Assembly: GCA_016716905.1 (NCBI GenBank)
Contig: JADJUS010000004.1
Coordinates: 1,488,001 to 1,552,000, forward strand
DNA length: 64,000 nt
Direction of reading: 5' to 3'
From: Acidobacteriota bacterium
Lineage (GTDB): Bacteria > Acidobacteriota > Vicinamibacteria > Vicinamibacterales > SCN-69-37
Below are positions 50,033 to 59,500 of this stretch, piece by piece; position 1 is the first letter of the stretch, and every line of letters starts with the position of its first letter. The position numbers and the translations under genes are program-made. A model generated the notes under the pieces. It was not told the DNA's origin. It did no database searches and saw only the letters and a list, made by a program, of their open reading frames with translations.

Positions 50033-51342
50033 GCGGCCGCGACCAGGCGCTCGATGTTGATGGCCGCGCGGCGGCACAGCGCAAACCGCTCCTCGCCCGA
50101 CAGGGGCAATGACGAGCAGGTCCGACCGGTGCCGCCGAAGTACGCCTCGAGCGTGGGGAAATCCAGATCAACCTCGCCGTCCTCCAGATACCGAAGCGTC
50201 CGGAGAATCCAGCCGAGATACAGATCGCGGAACGCGTCTGGCGCAAGCGGTTCCAACGATTCCGTGAAGGGGAAGATGTAGGTATCGGAAGCCGACCGCC
50301 GAAGGGCCGCGTCCACCAGATCGCGGCTTGGCGCCTCGACCTCCGGAATGGGATCATCGTCGCCCCAAACCACACGGCTGCGGAGGAGGTTGAAGTACAG
50401 GAACGGATCAACCAGGTGCACGAAGTCGGTGAATGCGCGACGTGTGAAGACAATCGGCTCGTCAAACGCCAACGCTGCGGCGGTCATGACGTCCTGCACG
50501 CGCGCGAGCGGCAGGTCGTCTGCAAGCATCACGTACGGGTGATCGAGGTCCCACGGACCGGCAGCCACTCCGAGGAGGTCGGCGGCCACGCCTGCCATCG
50601 CGGGCGGCAATGGCCGACGGGCCACATGGTTGGTGTCCGTCTGTAGTGGACGTACCGGTGGGGCCGCGGTGCCGATTGCCGGCGAACCGGTTCGGTAAGA
50701 GGAGATCGCGGCCAGTGACGGGGCCATGAACTCGGCCGCCGTCGCATCGCGAGAGAGCGAAGTCTCAGAAGCGTCCAGCGCGCGATGGATCTTCCGATAC
50801 AACCGCAGCCAGGTCTCCGCTGCGCCCCGGCGCGACTGTCGAGGGAAGTGATAGCGATAGAACCTCAGCACATGGCGCAATCGCTCCGTCCGAAGTCGTT
50901 CCGGCGAAACTGTGGCAGGGGCAAACGGCAGCGGCGATCCGTAGAGTCGGCGCCAGTGCCGCATTTCGTGCCCGGTGAAGCCGTGGCGCGAAAAGGTCTC
51001 GGCCTGATCCTCCGGGAGAATCTCCAGTTCCCCCAGCATGGGAAACCAGCGCACGCGCCGGCGATACTCCCGCCACAGATCCTGCAGGAACGTGAACTCC
51101 GCGCGCGGGTCCAGGCCGGTGCGAACCAGCACGCTGAAGTCGATGTCGCTCAGGCCCGGGGTCCAATCGTTTCTGGCGAAACTGCCTGTCACGTGCAGCG
51201 ACGCAATCTCGGGATAACGCCGGCAGAGTGTCGTGACGGAACGGACCGCCAGGTGATACGGAATGCGGTTGATCCAGCCAACCACCGGCCAGCGGTTGGC
51301 CGCAATGGCCACGCGCCGGATGGTCTGCCGCGAGGGAATCAT
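50020..51342 (-). CDS. Pol-beta-type nucleotidyltransferase
   Basis: A 440-residue protein with the nucleotidyltransferase signature GSFARNDWTPGLSDIDF: G53-S54 and metal-binding D66 and D68. The remaining 370 residues are helical and have no domain that I can name. Similar enzymes add nucleotides to antibiotics, proteins or small molecules; in lasso-peptide-type clusters a nucleotidyltransferase accompanies the HprK-like kinase. ATG at 51342 and the TGA of the upstream ABC gene overlap as ATGA, so both are made from one message. It converges on the glycosyltransferase gene. Confidence 0.75.
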   Translation of the reverse strand: MIPSRQTIRRVAIAANRWPVVGWINRIPYHLAVRSVTTLCRRYPEIASLHVTGSFARNDWTPGLSDIDFSVLVRTGLDPRAEFTFLQDLWREYRRRVRWFPMLGELEILPEDQAETFSRHGFTGHEMRHWRRLYGSPLPFAPATVSPERLRTERLRHVLRFYRYHFPRQSRRGAAETWLRLYRKIHRALDASETSLSRDATAAEFMAPSLAAISSYRTGSPAIGTAAPPVRPLQTDTNHVARRPLPPAMAGVAADLLGVAAGPWDLDHPYVMLADDLPLARVQDVMTAAALAFDEPIVFTRRAFTDFVHLVDPFLYFNLLRSRVVWGDDDPIPEVEAPSRDLVDAALRRSASDTYIFPFTESLEPLAPDAFRDLYLGWILRTLRYLEDGEVDLDFPTLEAYFGGTGRTCSSLPLSGEERFALCRRAAINIERLVAAAQSM

Positions 51343-54050
51343 GAAAACGTTTGACGCTGCCACAGTTGGTGAAACAGACCCTTTCGCTCCAGCAATTCGG
51401 CGAGCGTGCCGGCCTCGACGATCCTGCCGCCGTCGAGGACGGCGATGCGATCGGCATTGCGGATGGTGGAAAGCCGATGGGCGATGACCAGAGACGTGGT
51501 GCCATCAAGCGCGCGCTCAATGGTCTGTTGCACGGCCGCCTCTGTCATCGAATCAAGAGCGCTCGTGGCCTCATCCAGGATGAGGAGCGATGCGTGTTTC
51601 AGCATCGCCCTGGCAATCGCCACCCGCTGCTGCTGGCCGGCGGAGAGTCGCGACCCGGCCTCCCCAAGCGGCGTATCGAGGCCATGGGGCAGCGATTCCA
51701 ATACATCGTCGAGCTGCGCCGTCCGAAGCACGGCCCTAATCTCATCGTCGTGCACGTCGCGAGTGAGCCCAATCACCAGGTTGTGGCGAAGGGACTGATT
51801 CAGGAGCATCACATTCTGGCTGACGATGGCGATGCCACGGCGAAGAGACTCTATCGAATAGTCGCGAATGTCGATGCCGTCGATGAGGATGGAGCCTGGC
51901 GCGACGTCGTAGAAGCGCAGGAGCACGTGGGTGAGCGAAGATTTTCCGGCGCCGCTTGGGCCGACTATGGCGACCGTGGAGCCGCGTTCAAGTGTCAGAT
52001 TGATATCGGACAGAACATCCGGGCCATCGGGGTAACGAAAGGTAAGCCCGCGAAACTCAATCGCCGTGTGCACCCCGGCAAACGGGCGCCGGCCCGACGG
52101 GACGATGAATTTGTCCCGGTCGTCAAAGAGCAGGGCAAACTCTCTGGCCTTCGGCAACTTCTCAAGGACGTCGGCCTCAATCGCCTGAAAGCGGGCCAGT
52201 TCCGGCATCGCGAGCCGAACCACAAAGAAGAACACCAGCATGCCTGCCATTTGGGAAGGGCTCGTGCGTCCGACGGCGAAAGCCATCGTCAACATCGCGA
52301 GCAGCGCCACCAATGTTCCCGAACTGAGCAGGCGGGCCGTGACGCTGCGCAGTTTCCAGAGACGCAAGCTGGCCTGGCGAAGGCGTTCGGTTACGCCGCG
52401 ATAGTCTGCCAGTGCCCCTTTCTCAAAGGCGAACGCCCGATACAGCGGCAGGGCAGACATCATCTGCCACTTGTGATGGCCGGCCTCGAGGTTCGCCGCG
52501 TTGATCTCGCCTGCGGTTTCCGTGCTGCGGCGCAGGAACCAGCGCGACGCGGCATGCACGAGGGGAAACAGGATGAGCGCCACGAGTGTCAGCCGCCAGG
52601 AAATGAAGAGCATCACCGCCACGTAGGCGCACACCACCAGCGTGGTTGACAGGGCACGGAGCACGCTTTGATACAGGTTCAGTACGTCGTGGTGATAGTC
52701 GATGAGGGCGTTGAGCCGGCCGGTGACGTTGCGGTCGAAGTAGCTTTTGCCGAACGAAAGGTAGCGCTCGTACGCAAATATCGAGAGCGCCTGGGAGAAC
52801 CGGCCATAGAGCCATCCTTCCGTCATGTCCAACCCGAACTGTGAGGCGTTTCGCAGCAGTCCGGTCAGAAATACAAGTCCCGCCAACGTCAGGAACGCAC
52901 GCGCGAAGGTGGCGCCGCTGGTGAGGGAGCCCAGCAACGGCGTATTCGCCAGGAACTCGAAGCTCCCTCCAACCGCGCCCTGAATCATCGGCACCAACAG
53001 GACCAGCATCACGGCGTCGAGCGCCGCCGTGACGAGCGACAGGCCGGTGAGCGCTGCGACGTGTCTGGGGCGCAAACCCATCACGCGCGAGCAGGCACGG
53101 ATCGGCAATGTCGGGACGGCTGGCTCGACCCACTCATATCCCTTCTCCCGGGCATCAACCAGGAAGCCTCGTTCGAAGTTCGCCGCGAATCGTTCGTGCC
53201 CGTCCGCAAGCCAGGCGAACCAGCTCACGCCGATACGTTCCATGGTCTGCGAGCCCCACTCGTCGCCGTCCATGGGCTTCACCTTGTCGGCGTCGTCATG
53301 GGGCACGAGAGCGCAAACTTCGGTGTTGATGACGGGGACGCGTTCCCGCAGTGACAGGATCGGAGCGCTGGTCCCGCCGGTGTAGTAGGCGTGAAAAGCG
53401 ACCGAGGCGTTACTCCAATCAGGCGCGGTGAGCTGTTCGACAACGGTTGTCATGGTGCATCCGTCCACGAAGCCGGCGGTGTTCGGGAACGTGAGCAGGA
53501 CCAGATGCGTTTCGGGCGCAAGGGTCCGCACGGTCCGGTACAAGCGTTCCTGGTACGCGATGACTTCCGGCGTGTAGTGTTCGGGGAACCACTGCACCGG
53601 TTCGTTGAGAAGTTCGTAAAACACGTGGGGCAGGTGCGCGTAGCGCGGTGCAACGGCTTGCCAGAAGGCGTCGGCAGCGTCCTGGTCCACGCGACCCACG
53701 TCGTGGTAGTTGATGAGGGCGTACAGCCCGGCCTGGCCGGCCAGGTGGACGATGCGATCGAGCCGCTTCAGCAGACGTTTACGATCGTGTGGATTCGTGA
53801 CGTCGTAGCAGGGGAAGTCATGGGACTTCTGCCAGGGGTCAAAGCAGATGACGCGGACGGCATTCACGTGGGCGCGTCGGAGGCGGCGGTAGTACGCTGG
53901 ATCCGACGCGTAGCGGGTCACGCCTGTGTCATCACCGTATTTGTAGACCCACACGGCTCCGCCGCGCAGCAGTTCGCCCGTGTCGGTGCGAACGGTGCCC
54001 CGATCGACGCGCACGCGCCCACGCGGAGCCCCCAACGCGAACAGGCTCAT
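51339..54050 (-). CDS. ABC exporter with N-terminal GH5-like glycosidase domain
   Basis: A 903-residue fusion. Residues 1-315 resemble a GH5-type TIM barrel: NEP with the acid/base E150, FHAYYT (H220, Y222) and NTEV with nucleophile E244, so both catalytic acids are present. From about 324 there is a type I ABC exporter: six membrane helices, then a nucleotide-binding domain with GPSGAGKSS (about 695-703), LSAGQQQRVAIA (about 800) and LLILDEATSALDS. No signal peptide is found, so the GH5 part should be cytoplasmic, as is the peptidase part of peptide-processing exporters. The frame is open without a stop; an internal Met at 324 could start a separate transporter. It is co-transcribed with the nucleotidyltransferase. 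Confidence 0.75.
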   Translation of the reverse strand: MSLFALGAPRGRVRVDRGTVRTDTGELLRGGAVWVYKYGDDTGVTRYASDPAYYRRLRRAHVNAVRVICFDPWQKSHDFPCYDVTNPHDRKRLLKRLDRIVHLAGQAGLYALINYHDVGRVDQDAADAFWQAVAPRYAHLPHVFYELLNEPVQWFPEHYTPEVIAYQERLYRTVRTLAPETHLVLLTFPNTAGFVDGCTMTTVVEQLTAPDWSNASVAFHAYYTGGTSAPILSLRERVPVINTEVCALVPHDDADKVKPMDGDEWGSQTMERIGVSWFAWLADGHERFAANFERGFLVDAREKGYEWVEPAVPTLPIRACSRVMGLRPRHVAALTGLSLVTAALDAVMLVLLVPMIQGAVGGSFEFLANTPLLGSLTSGATFARAFLTLAGLVFLTGLLRNASQFGLDMTEGWLYGRFSQALSIFAYERYLSFGKSYFDRNVTGRLNALIDYHHDVLNLYQSVLRALSTTLVVCAYVAVMLFISWRLTLVALILFPLVHAASRWFLRRSTETAGEINAANLEAGHHKWQMMSALPLYRAFAFEKGALADYRGVTERLRQASLRLWKLRSVTARLLSSGTLVALLAMLTMAFAVGRTSPSQMAGMLVFFFVVRLAMPELARFQAIEADVLEKLPKAREFALLFDDRDKFIVPSGRRPFAGVHTAIEFRGLTFRYPDGPDVLSDINLTLERGSTVAIVGPSGAGKSSLTHVLLRFYDVAPGSILIDGIDIRDYSIESLRRGIAIVSQNVMLLNQSLRHNLVIGLTRDVHDDEIRAVLRTAQLDDVLESLPHGLDTPLGEAGSRLSAGQQQRVAIARAMLKHASLLILDEATSALDSMTEAAVQQTIERALDGTTSLVIAHRLSTIRNADRIAVLDGGRIVEAGTLAELLERKGLFHQLWQRQTFS

Positions 54051-54162
54051 TGCGCCCAAACCGCCGCCGGCGTCCGAATTGATATCCTGATGCGGCTCCC
54101 GCGACGGTGCATTAGTCAATTCTAGTGCCGCCGCGCCGGGAGAGTGGAGAGGCCAGCCGGAC

Positions 54163-55200
54163 ATGAAGGCATTGATTACAGGATCCGGCGGGTTGATCGG
54201 GTCGGCGTGTGCGAGGACGTTCGGCGCGTGTGGCTGGGAGGTAACCGGCATCGACAACGACACCCGCGCGCAGCTCTTCGGGCCGGCTGCGAGTACGAGG
54301 GCCGTCGTGGAGTCGTTGACCCGGGAGGTGCGGGGCTACCAGCACCACGCGCTCGACATCCGCGACCGGGCAGCGATGCGCGACCTGATGCGGGCCACGC
54401 GGCCGGCGCTGATCGTGCACGCGGCGGCGCAACCCTCACACGACATGGCGGCGAGCATTCCCTACGAGGATTTTGAGATTAACGCCGTGGGGACCCTGAA
54501 TCTGCTGACCGCGGCCCGGGAGTTCGCGCCGGAGTCGCCGTTTTGTTTTGTCAGCACCAACAAGGTCTACGGGAGCCATCCGAACGATCTGCCGCTCATC
54601 GAGACACCCACGCGCTGGGACTACCGTGACAACCCCAACGGCGTGGATGAAACCATGAGTGTGGACCAGTGCCTGCACTCGTTGTTTGGCGCCTCGAAGC
54701 TGTCCGCCGACATTGTGTGCCAGGAATTCGGCCGGTATTTCGGGATGCCCGTGGGGATCTTCAGAGGTGGGTGCCTCACAGGTCCGCATCATGCCGCCGT
54801 GGAACTGCACGGGTTCCTGAACTACATCGTCAAGTGTGCCGTTCGTGGTGTGCCGTATGTGGTCAACGGCTACAAAGGCAAGCAGGTACGCGACCAGATT
54901 CACGCCAGTGATGTGGCGGACCTGTTCCTGGCGTTTCATGCCGCGCCGCGCGCTGGCGAGGTCTACAACCTTGGTGGCGGGCGCGAAAACAGCGTGTCGA
55001 TCCTCGAAGCGATCGCGTTCCTGAAAGGCGCGGGGCACAACCTGGAATGTTCCTACCGTGAAGCGCCGCGCGTCGGAGACCATGTCTGTTACATCTCGAA
55101 CATCACAAAGCTCCGAAGTCACTTTCCGGCGTGGCAGATCCGGCACACCCTTCCCCAGATCCTCTCAGAGCTGATTGCCCACTACGAGCAGGCATCCTGA
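54163..55200 (+). CDS. NAD-dependent sugar epimerase/dehydratase (CDP-tyvelose epimerase-like)
   Basis: A 345-residue extended SDR enzyme. It has the NAD-binding GSGGLIGSAC loop, D-at-strand-2 pattern (GIDNDTR), STNKVYG and the active-site region SLFGASKLSAD followed by RGGCLTGP. In classic members the YxxxK motif is used; here the Tyr is Phe in the pattern F-G-A-S-K, a feature also seen in the tyvelose/paratose epimerase-like group. The likely substrate is a nucleotide sugar. It is divergent from the ABC gene (112-bp gap) and fits with the glycosyltransferase as part of a glycan or sugar-modification route. Confidence 0.85.
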   Translation: MKALITGSGGLIGSACARTFGACGWEVTGIDNDTRAQLFGPAASTRAVVESLTREVRGYQHHALDIRDRAAMRDLMRATRPALIVHAAAQPSHDMAASIPYEDFEINAVGTLNLLTAAREFAPESPFCFVSTNKVYGSHPNDLPLIETPTRWDYRDNPNGVDETMSVDQCLHSLFGASKLSADIVCQEFGRYFGMPVGIFRGGCLTGPHHAAVELHGFLNYIVKCAVRGVPYVVNGYKGKQVRDQIHASDVADLFLAFHAAPRAGEVYNLGGGRENSVSILEAIAFLKGAGHNLECSYREAPRVGDHVCYISNITKLRSHFPAWQIRHTLPQILSELIAHYEQAS

Positions 55201-55203
55201 CCT

Positions 55204-55479
55204 TTACGGCAGAGATGCCGCGACCAGGACGAGCAGCACGAGGAAAGCGGCGGGGAAGGCGAGCGCCAGGGAGAGCGCGGCGCCTGGATAGCGTCTGCCG
55301 CGAGCCAGCAGGAACGCCGGCAGCGTGGTGACTGCCAGGAGCAGGGTGACCGCAACCACGGCGGCGGTATCGAGTCCCCCCGTGGCCGGATCCGAGCCCG
55401 ACGTGACCAGCACGATCGTGATCACCACCCAGATGGCCAGGTCAATTGCGCAGACGATGACCGCCGCGCGGTGCTTCAT
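55204..55479 (-). CDS. Small membrane protein, unknown
   Basis: A 91-residue protein with three hydrophobic segments (about 6-27, 38-60, 66-90), short basic loops and a GSDPATGG turn outside. No known family is recognised. The start overlaps the end of the formamidase gene by 4 bases (ATGA), so it is translated after that gene and may be a partner or membrane anchor for it, which is inference. It converges with the epimerase gene within 3 bp. Confidence 0.6.
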   Translation of the reverse strand: MKHRAAVIVCAIDLAIWVVITIVLVTSGSDPATGGLDTAAVVAVTLLLAVTTLPAFLLARGRRYPGAALSLALAFPAAFLVLLVLVAASLP

Positions 55480-56519
55480 TTCGTGACGAAAATCGCCTTG
55501 GGGAGCTTCACGTGGACACCCAGATTGGGTTTGTCCACGAGCTGCGTGATCGCCACATGTCCGGCGATGCTCACCAGTTGATAGGCCTGGTGCTTCGTCA
55601 GGCCTTTGGCTGACGCGAGGAAGTCCACCATCTCCTGAATGGCGAGCGTGGTGGCCACGGTCAGATCTGGGTCGGTGGCCATGGCGATGTAGTCGGTCGC
55701 AGTCTCCGCGCGCGGCCAGGTCAGGCGCATGTCTTTGCGAACGGTCAGCTGCAGCTTTCCGCGCAGCGACGTCTCGATGGCGGTCTGGTCTACTTCGCCA
55801 TCACCCTGTGCCGCGTGGCCGTCGCCGACTTCAAACAATGCGCCCGGCACAAACACGGGGATGAAGAGCGTGGACCCAGCCACCAGTTCACGGTTGTCGA
55901 GGTTGCCGGCGTGCCGGCTCGGCGGATTGCTGCTGACGCGGCCCACTTCCGGCGCCGGCGCCACACCCATACTCCCGAAGAACGGCTTGAGCGGAATCAC
56001 AATCCCCGGCAAAAACTCAGCCGTCATCGTCTTGCGATCGAGCTGGATGATCTTCGTGCCCTGAGCACGGTCGCAGTTGGCCGGGATGAATCCGCTGCAT
56101 CCGTTGTAGCCGTAGTCGATGGGGAGATCGATCGACAGGACCTTGACCTCGAGCACATCGCCAGGCTCAGCGCCTTCCACGTAAACCGGGCCTGTCAGAA
56201 TGTGGCCGCCGGGTCCCCGGCGATCGCCGGTGACCCCGGCCACGATCGCCTTGAGCGACTCCTGGATCTTCTCTGCCGGCACGCCCGCGCGCGTGAGGCC
56301 GTTCGGCGTGTTCGTCAGCAGGGTATCGACGTCGATGATGTCGCCCGACGCGATCCGCAACACCGGCTTCGCCTCCGACCAGTAGTACCCATACGCCACC
56401 GTCTCAGGCGTCGCCTCAAGCCGATGCGTTTTGGGCCCCTGCGCCACCAGCGCCGGCACACCAATGGCCATCGCCGCCATCGCCGCCATCAGCCCAATCG
56501 AGCGCACCACTTTCCGCAT
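55476..56519 (-). CDS. Secreted acetamidase/formamidase family protein
   Basis: A 347-residue amidase of the FmdA/AmdA family, which splits formamide or short amides to ammonia and acid. Family blocks are SGDIIDVDTL, GPGGHILTGPVYVEGAEPGD and the signature VGDGHAAQGDGEVD (about 227-240), with the metal-site His/Asp kept. A signal peptide (RKVVRSIGLMAAMAAMAIG, cleavage near VAQ) places it in the periplasm, unlike the usual cytoplasmic enzymes. The ATG at 56519 is preferred because GGAGG lies 8 bases upstream; ATGs two and six codons earlier are too close to or ahead of it. A heptamer array lies just upstream of the ribosome binding site. Confidence 0.88.
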   Translation of the reverse strand: MRKVVRSIGLMAAMAAMAIGVPALVAQGPKTHRLEATPETVAYGYYWSEAKPVLRIASGDIIDVDTLLTNTPNGLTRAGVPAEKIQESLKAIVAGVTGDRRGPGGHILTGPVYVEGAEPGDVLEVKVLSIDLPIDYGYNGCSGFIPANCDRAQGTKIIQLDRKTMTAEFLPGIVIPLKPFFGSMGVAPAPEVGRVSSNPPSRHAGNLDNRELVAGSTLFIPVFVPGALFEVGDGHAAQGDGEVDQTAIETSLRGKLQLTVRKDMRLTWPRAETATDYIAMATDPDLTVATTLAIQEMVDFLASAKGLTKHQAYQLVSIAGHVAITQLVDKPNLGVHVKLPKAIFVTK

Positions 56520-56530
56520 TCTCATTCCCT

Positions 56531-56597
56531 CCAGCACTTCAGCACCTCAGCACCCTGGACCCTGGACCCTGGACCCTGGACCCTGGACCCTGGACCT
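56531..56597. repeat. Mixed heptamer array (AGCACYTC + CCTGGAC)
   Basis: Three AGCACTTC/AGCACCTC-type units are joined to six perfect CCTGGAC units. The array runs from the stop codon of the tricorn-like gene (its CTA is the last unit end) to the formamidase ribosome binding site. It joins in one place the two units used separately at 44711-44847 and 39272-39336. Confidence 0.9.
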
Positions 56598-59500
56598 ATT
56601 TCCCCCGGTATTGGTACAGCCCCTCTTTGAGCATCCTGAGTACCTCATCAATCGCCGCTTTCAGCTCGCGATCGAAGCCGGCGAGTTCGTCTTCCGGCGT
56701 GTTCTCGGCAAACACGTCCGGCGCCACGCCGTAGTTTTCGAGGTTGATGCCCCAGTTGTTCGGCCGCTCGGGGTCGTAGGTGACGACGAGGGAGCCGGGC
56801 GTGCGGATGGAACCGCCGTTGATGAGCGCGTACGAGCCCGTGGCGATGACGGCGGCTGCGGTGGGGTTGCCCACCACGCGTCCAAGGCCGAGTTGCTTGA
56901 ACGCCATCGGCGTTACTTCAGAGTCGGAGCCCGATCGCGCGTTAACCATCATGACCTTCGGCCCCGCGATGGCCTGACGCGGCCGCCGGCCCCATTCGGG
57001 CGCGCCCCAGCGGCTGTTCCAGTATTCGTAGGGCCGCCGCTCGAGGATGTCGATGATTTCCTGGTCGGTGTTGCCACCGCCGTTGAAGCGGATATCCACG
57101 ATGATGCCCTTCTTGTTCCAGAACTGGTTGATCTCGTTCTGAAACTTGACCAGCGACGGCTGATTCATCGACTGAATGTGGACGTACGCAATGTCACCAT
57201 TGGTGGCCTTGTCCACCACCTCACGGTTGTGCGCGACCCACGCGTCGTATTTGATCGCGTTGAGTGAGGCCACAGACCTGATGCGGGCCTCGCGCGTGTC
57301 AGCTCCGGCGGCGGTGGAGGCCACCGTCAGGTCCACGTATTCGTTGAGCGGACTGTTGAGCAGTGGCCAGTAGTTCTCACCGGCTTTCACCTGCACACCG
57401 TCGATGGCCAACACGTAATCGCCCACCTTGAGGTTCAGCCACTCCTTGTCAGCCGGCCCGTCGTTGTAGACATGCGTGATCTTGTAACGGCCGGCGTCTG
57501 GCGCCATTTCGAAGCCGAGGTATCGCGTCTGATACTCGTTCGGCTGCGGGTCGCTACCGGGTCCGCTGACACCGGTGTGCGAGGCGTTCAGTTCGCCGAT
57601 CATCTCGTTGGCCAGGTCATAGACGTCTTCGTTGGCGCCCACATACTTCAGCAACGGCTCGTACTTCGCCCGCAGGGCGTTCCAGTCCTTGCCGTGCATC
57701 TTTTCGTCGTAGAAGCGGTATTTCATGACCCGCCACGACTCGTCCAGAATCTGCGCCCACTCCTGCCGTTGATCGACGCGGACGTTGACCGTGAACGTCA
57801 CGCGCGTCCGACGACGCTGGCCGGCCATCTCCATGCCGAACAGTTCGTTGTTCTCGGTGAAAAACACCTTGCGGCGATCGGCTGTCGGCACGAGGCCGGC
57901 AAATGCACCAGCGACCAGCCGTTGCCGGTCGCGTCCGTCAATCGCGACCGAAAACAGCGCGGGGCCCTGGTCGTCACGAGACCGGAAGTACACCGTGCGG
58001 CCATCGGTGGAGAGGAAGAAACCGAGCACCGGATTCGCGCCTGATGTGATCGCCACCGCGCGCCGGTCGATGCGCGCGATGTCCGGCCGCGTCAGGGCCG
58101 GTGCAGCGGCAGCTTGCCCTGAGCCCGCCCCTGCGCCACCTCCTCGTCCACCGCCTGCGGCCGCGGCCGCTTTCCTGATCCGCTCCTTGACGAGCGGGTC
58201 GTTCGGGTCTTCGGTGAGACGGGCGAGCGGGACAACGAACACCTGATTGATACCGTCAACGCGGTTGCTGGTGAACACCACGCTCTTGCCGTCGGGCGTG
58301 ATGACCGCCTGTCCTTCGTTCCACGGGTTCTGCGTGACGTTGTGCTCGGCTTTCGTGGCGACTTCCATCAGGAAGACATCCGCGTTCTGATCGCGATCGC
58401 GCTTGGTGTAGACGAGCCAGTTGCCGTCGGGCGACCATCCGGTCACCGTATATCCGCCCGCAAGGTTGTAGCCGAGTTCTGTGGTCGTCCCACTCTCGAC
58501 AGCCGTGACGAACAGCCGGTTATTGCCCACCCACGCCAGGCGAGTAGAGTCGGGAGAGAACCCCGCGATCACCTTGAACGACGGGTGCGTCGTCAACTTC
58601 CGGCTGGCGCCGGAGTCACGATCGTGCACCCAGATTTCTTCTTCCTTCGATTCATCCGACGTGTAGGCGAGCCACTTGCCGTTGGGCGAGAACTCCTGGT
58701 TGCGCTGACGCCACGAATTGCTCGTGACCTGTCGCTTCTCGCCGAATTCTGGGTCGGTGGGGACGATGAAGATTTCGCCGCGGGTGTCGATCGCGGCGTA
58801 GTCACCATCTGCCGTGATCGCGAATCCGTCAGGCCGGTTCTGCGTCTCCACCGTGCGAGTCAGATTGGTCTTCGGGTCAAAGGCCAGGTCGATCGTCACG
58901 CGCGTCGGCGTGGTCTGGCCCACCTTCAGCGTCCACACTTCAAATTCGTTCTCGTACGCGATGGTCGATCCGTCAGGACTCATCGACGGAAACTGCACCC
59001 CGTCGTCTGCATGACGGGTCACCTGTTGGGGGGCGCCGCCGCTGGCCGCGATGCGGAAAATGTTGAAGTGACCGCTGCGTTCCGACGCGAAGTAGATCTG
59101 GCCGTCTCGGCCCCACATCGGGTACACGTCCTGCGTGAAGTCTTTGTAGTCGCGCAGATTGGTGTCGGTCAGGCGCGTGATCTTCTGCGTCTTCGTGTCC
59201 TGCAGCCAGATGTCGTCTGTGCGGTTGCCGCGATAGCCTTTGCGCCAGTAGGTGGCGCCCATCCGGTTGAAGGCGAGCGTCGAGCCGTCCTGTTTGAGCA
59301 TGCCTTGGACGCCGCCGTCGATAGGCATCGGCGTCGGCAGGCTGCCATCGATCGGCACGATGTAGATCGGGCTGCGCCAGGGGCTGACGGCGCGGCTGGT
59401 GGCCACCATGATGCCCTTGCCGTCGGGCGTCCAGTTGAGGACCGTGTCCGGCGTGGTGGCGTACGTCAATTGTTTCGGTTCACCTCCCGCAGCGGGGATG

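Noticed and set aside
46743..54050. Complete lasso-peptide biosynthetic cluster
   Set aside because: HprK-like kinase, nucleotidyltransferase and exporter fit, but no leader peptidase, asparagine-synthetase-like cyclase, PqqD-type domain or precursor gene was found.
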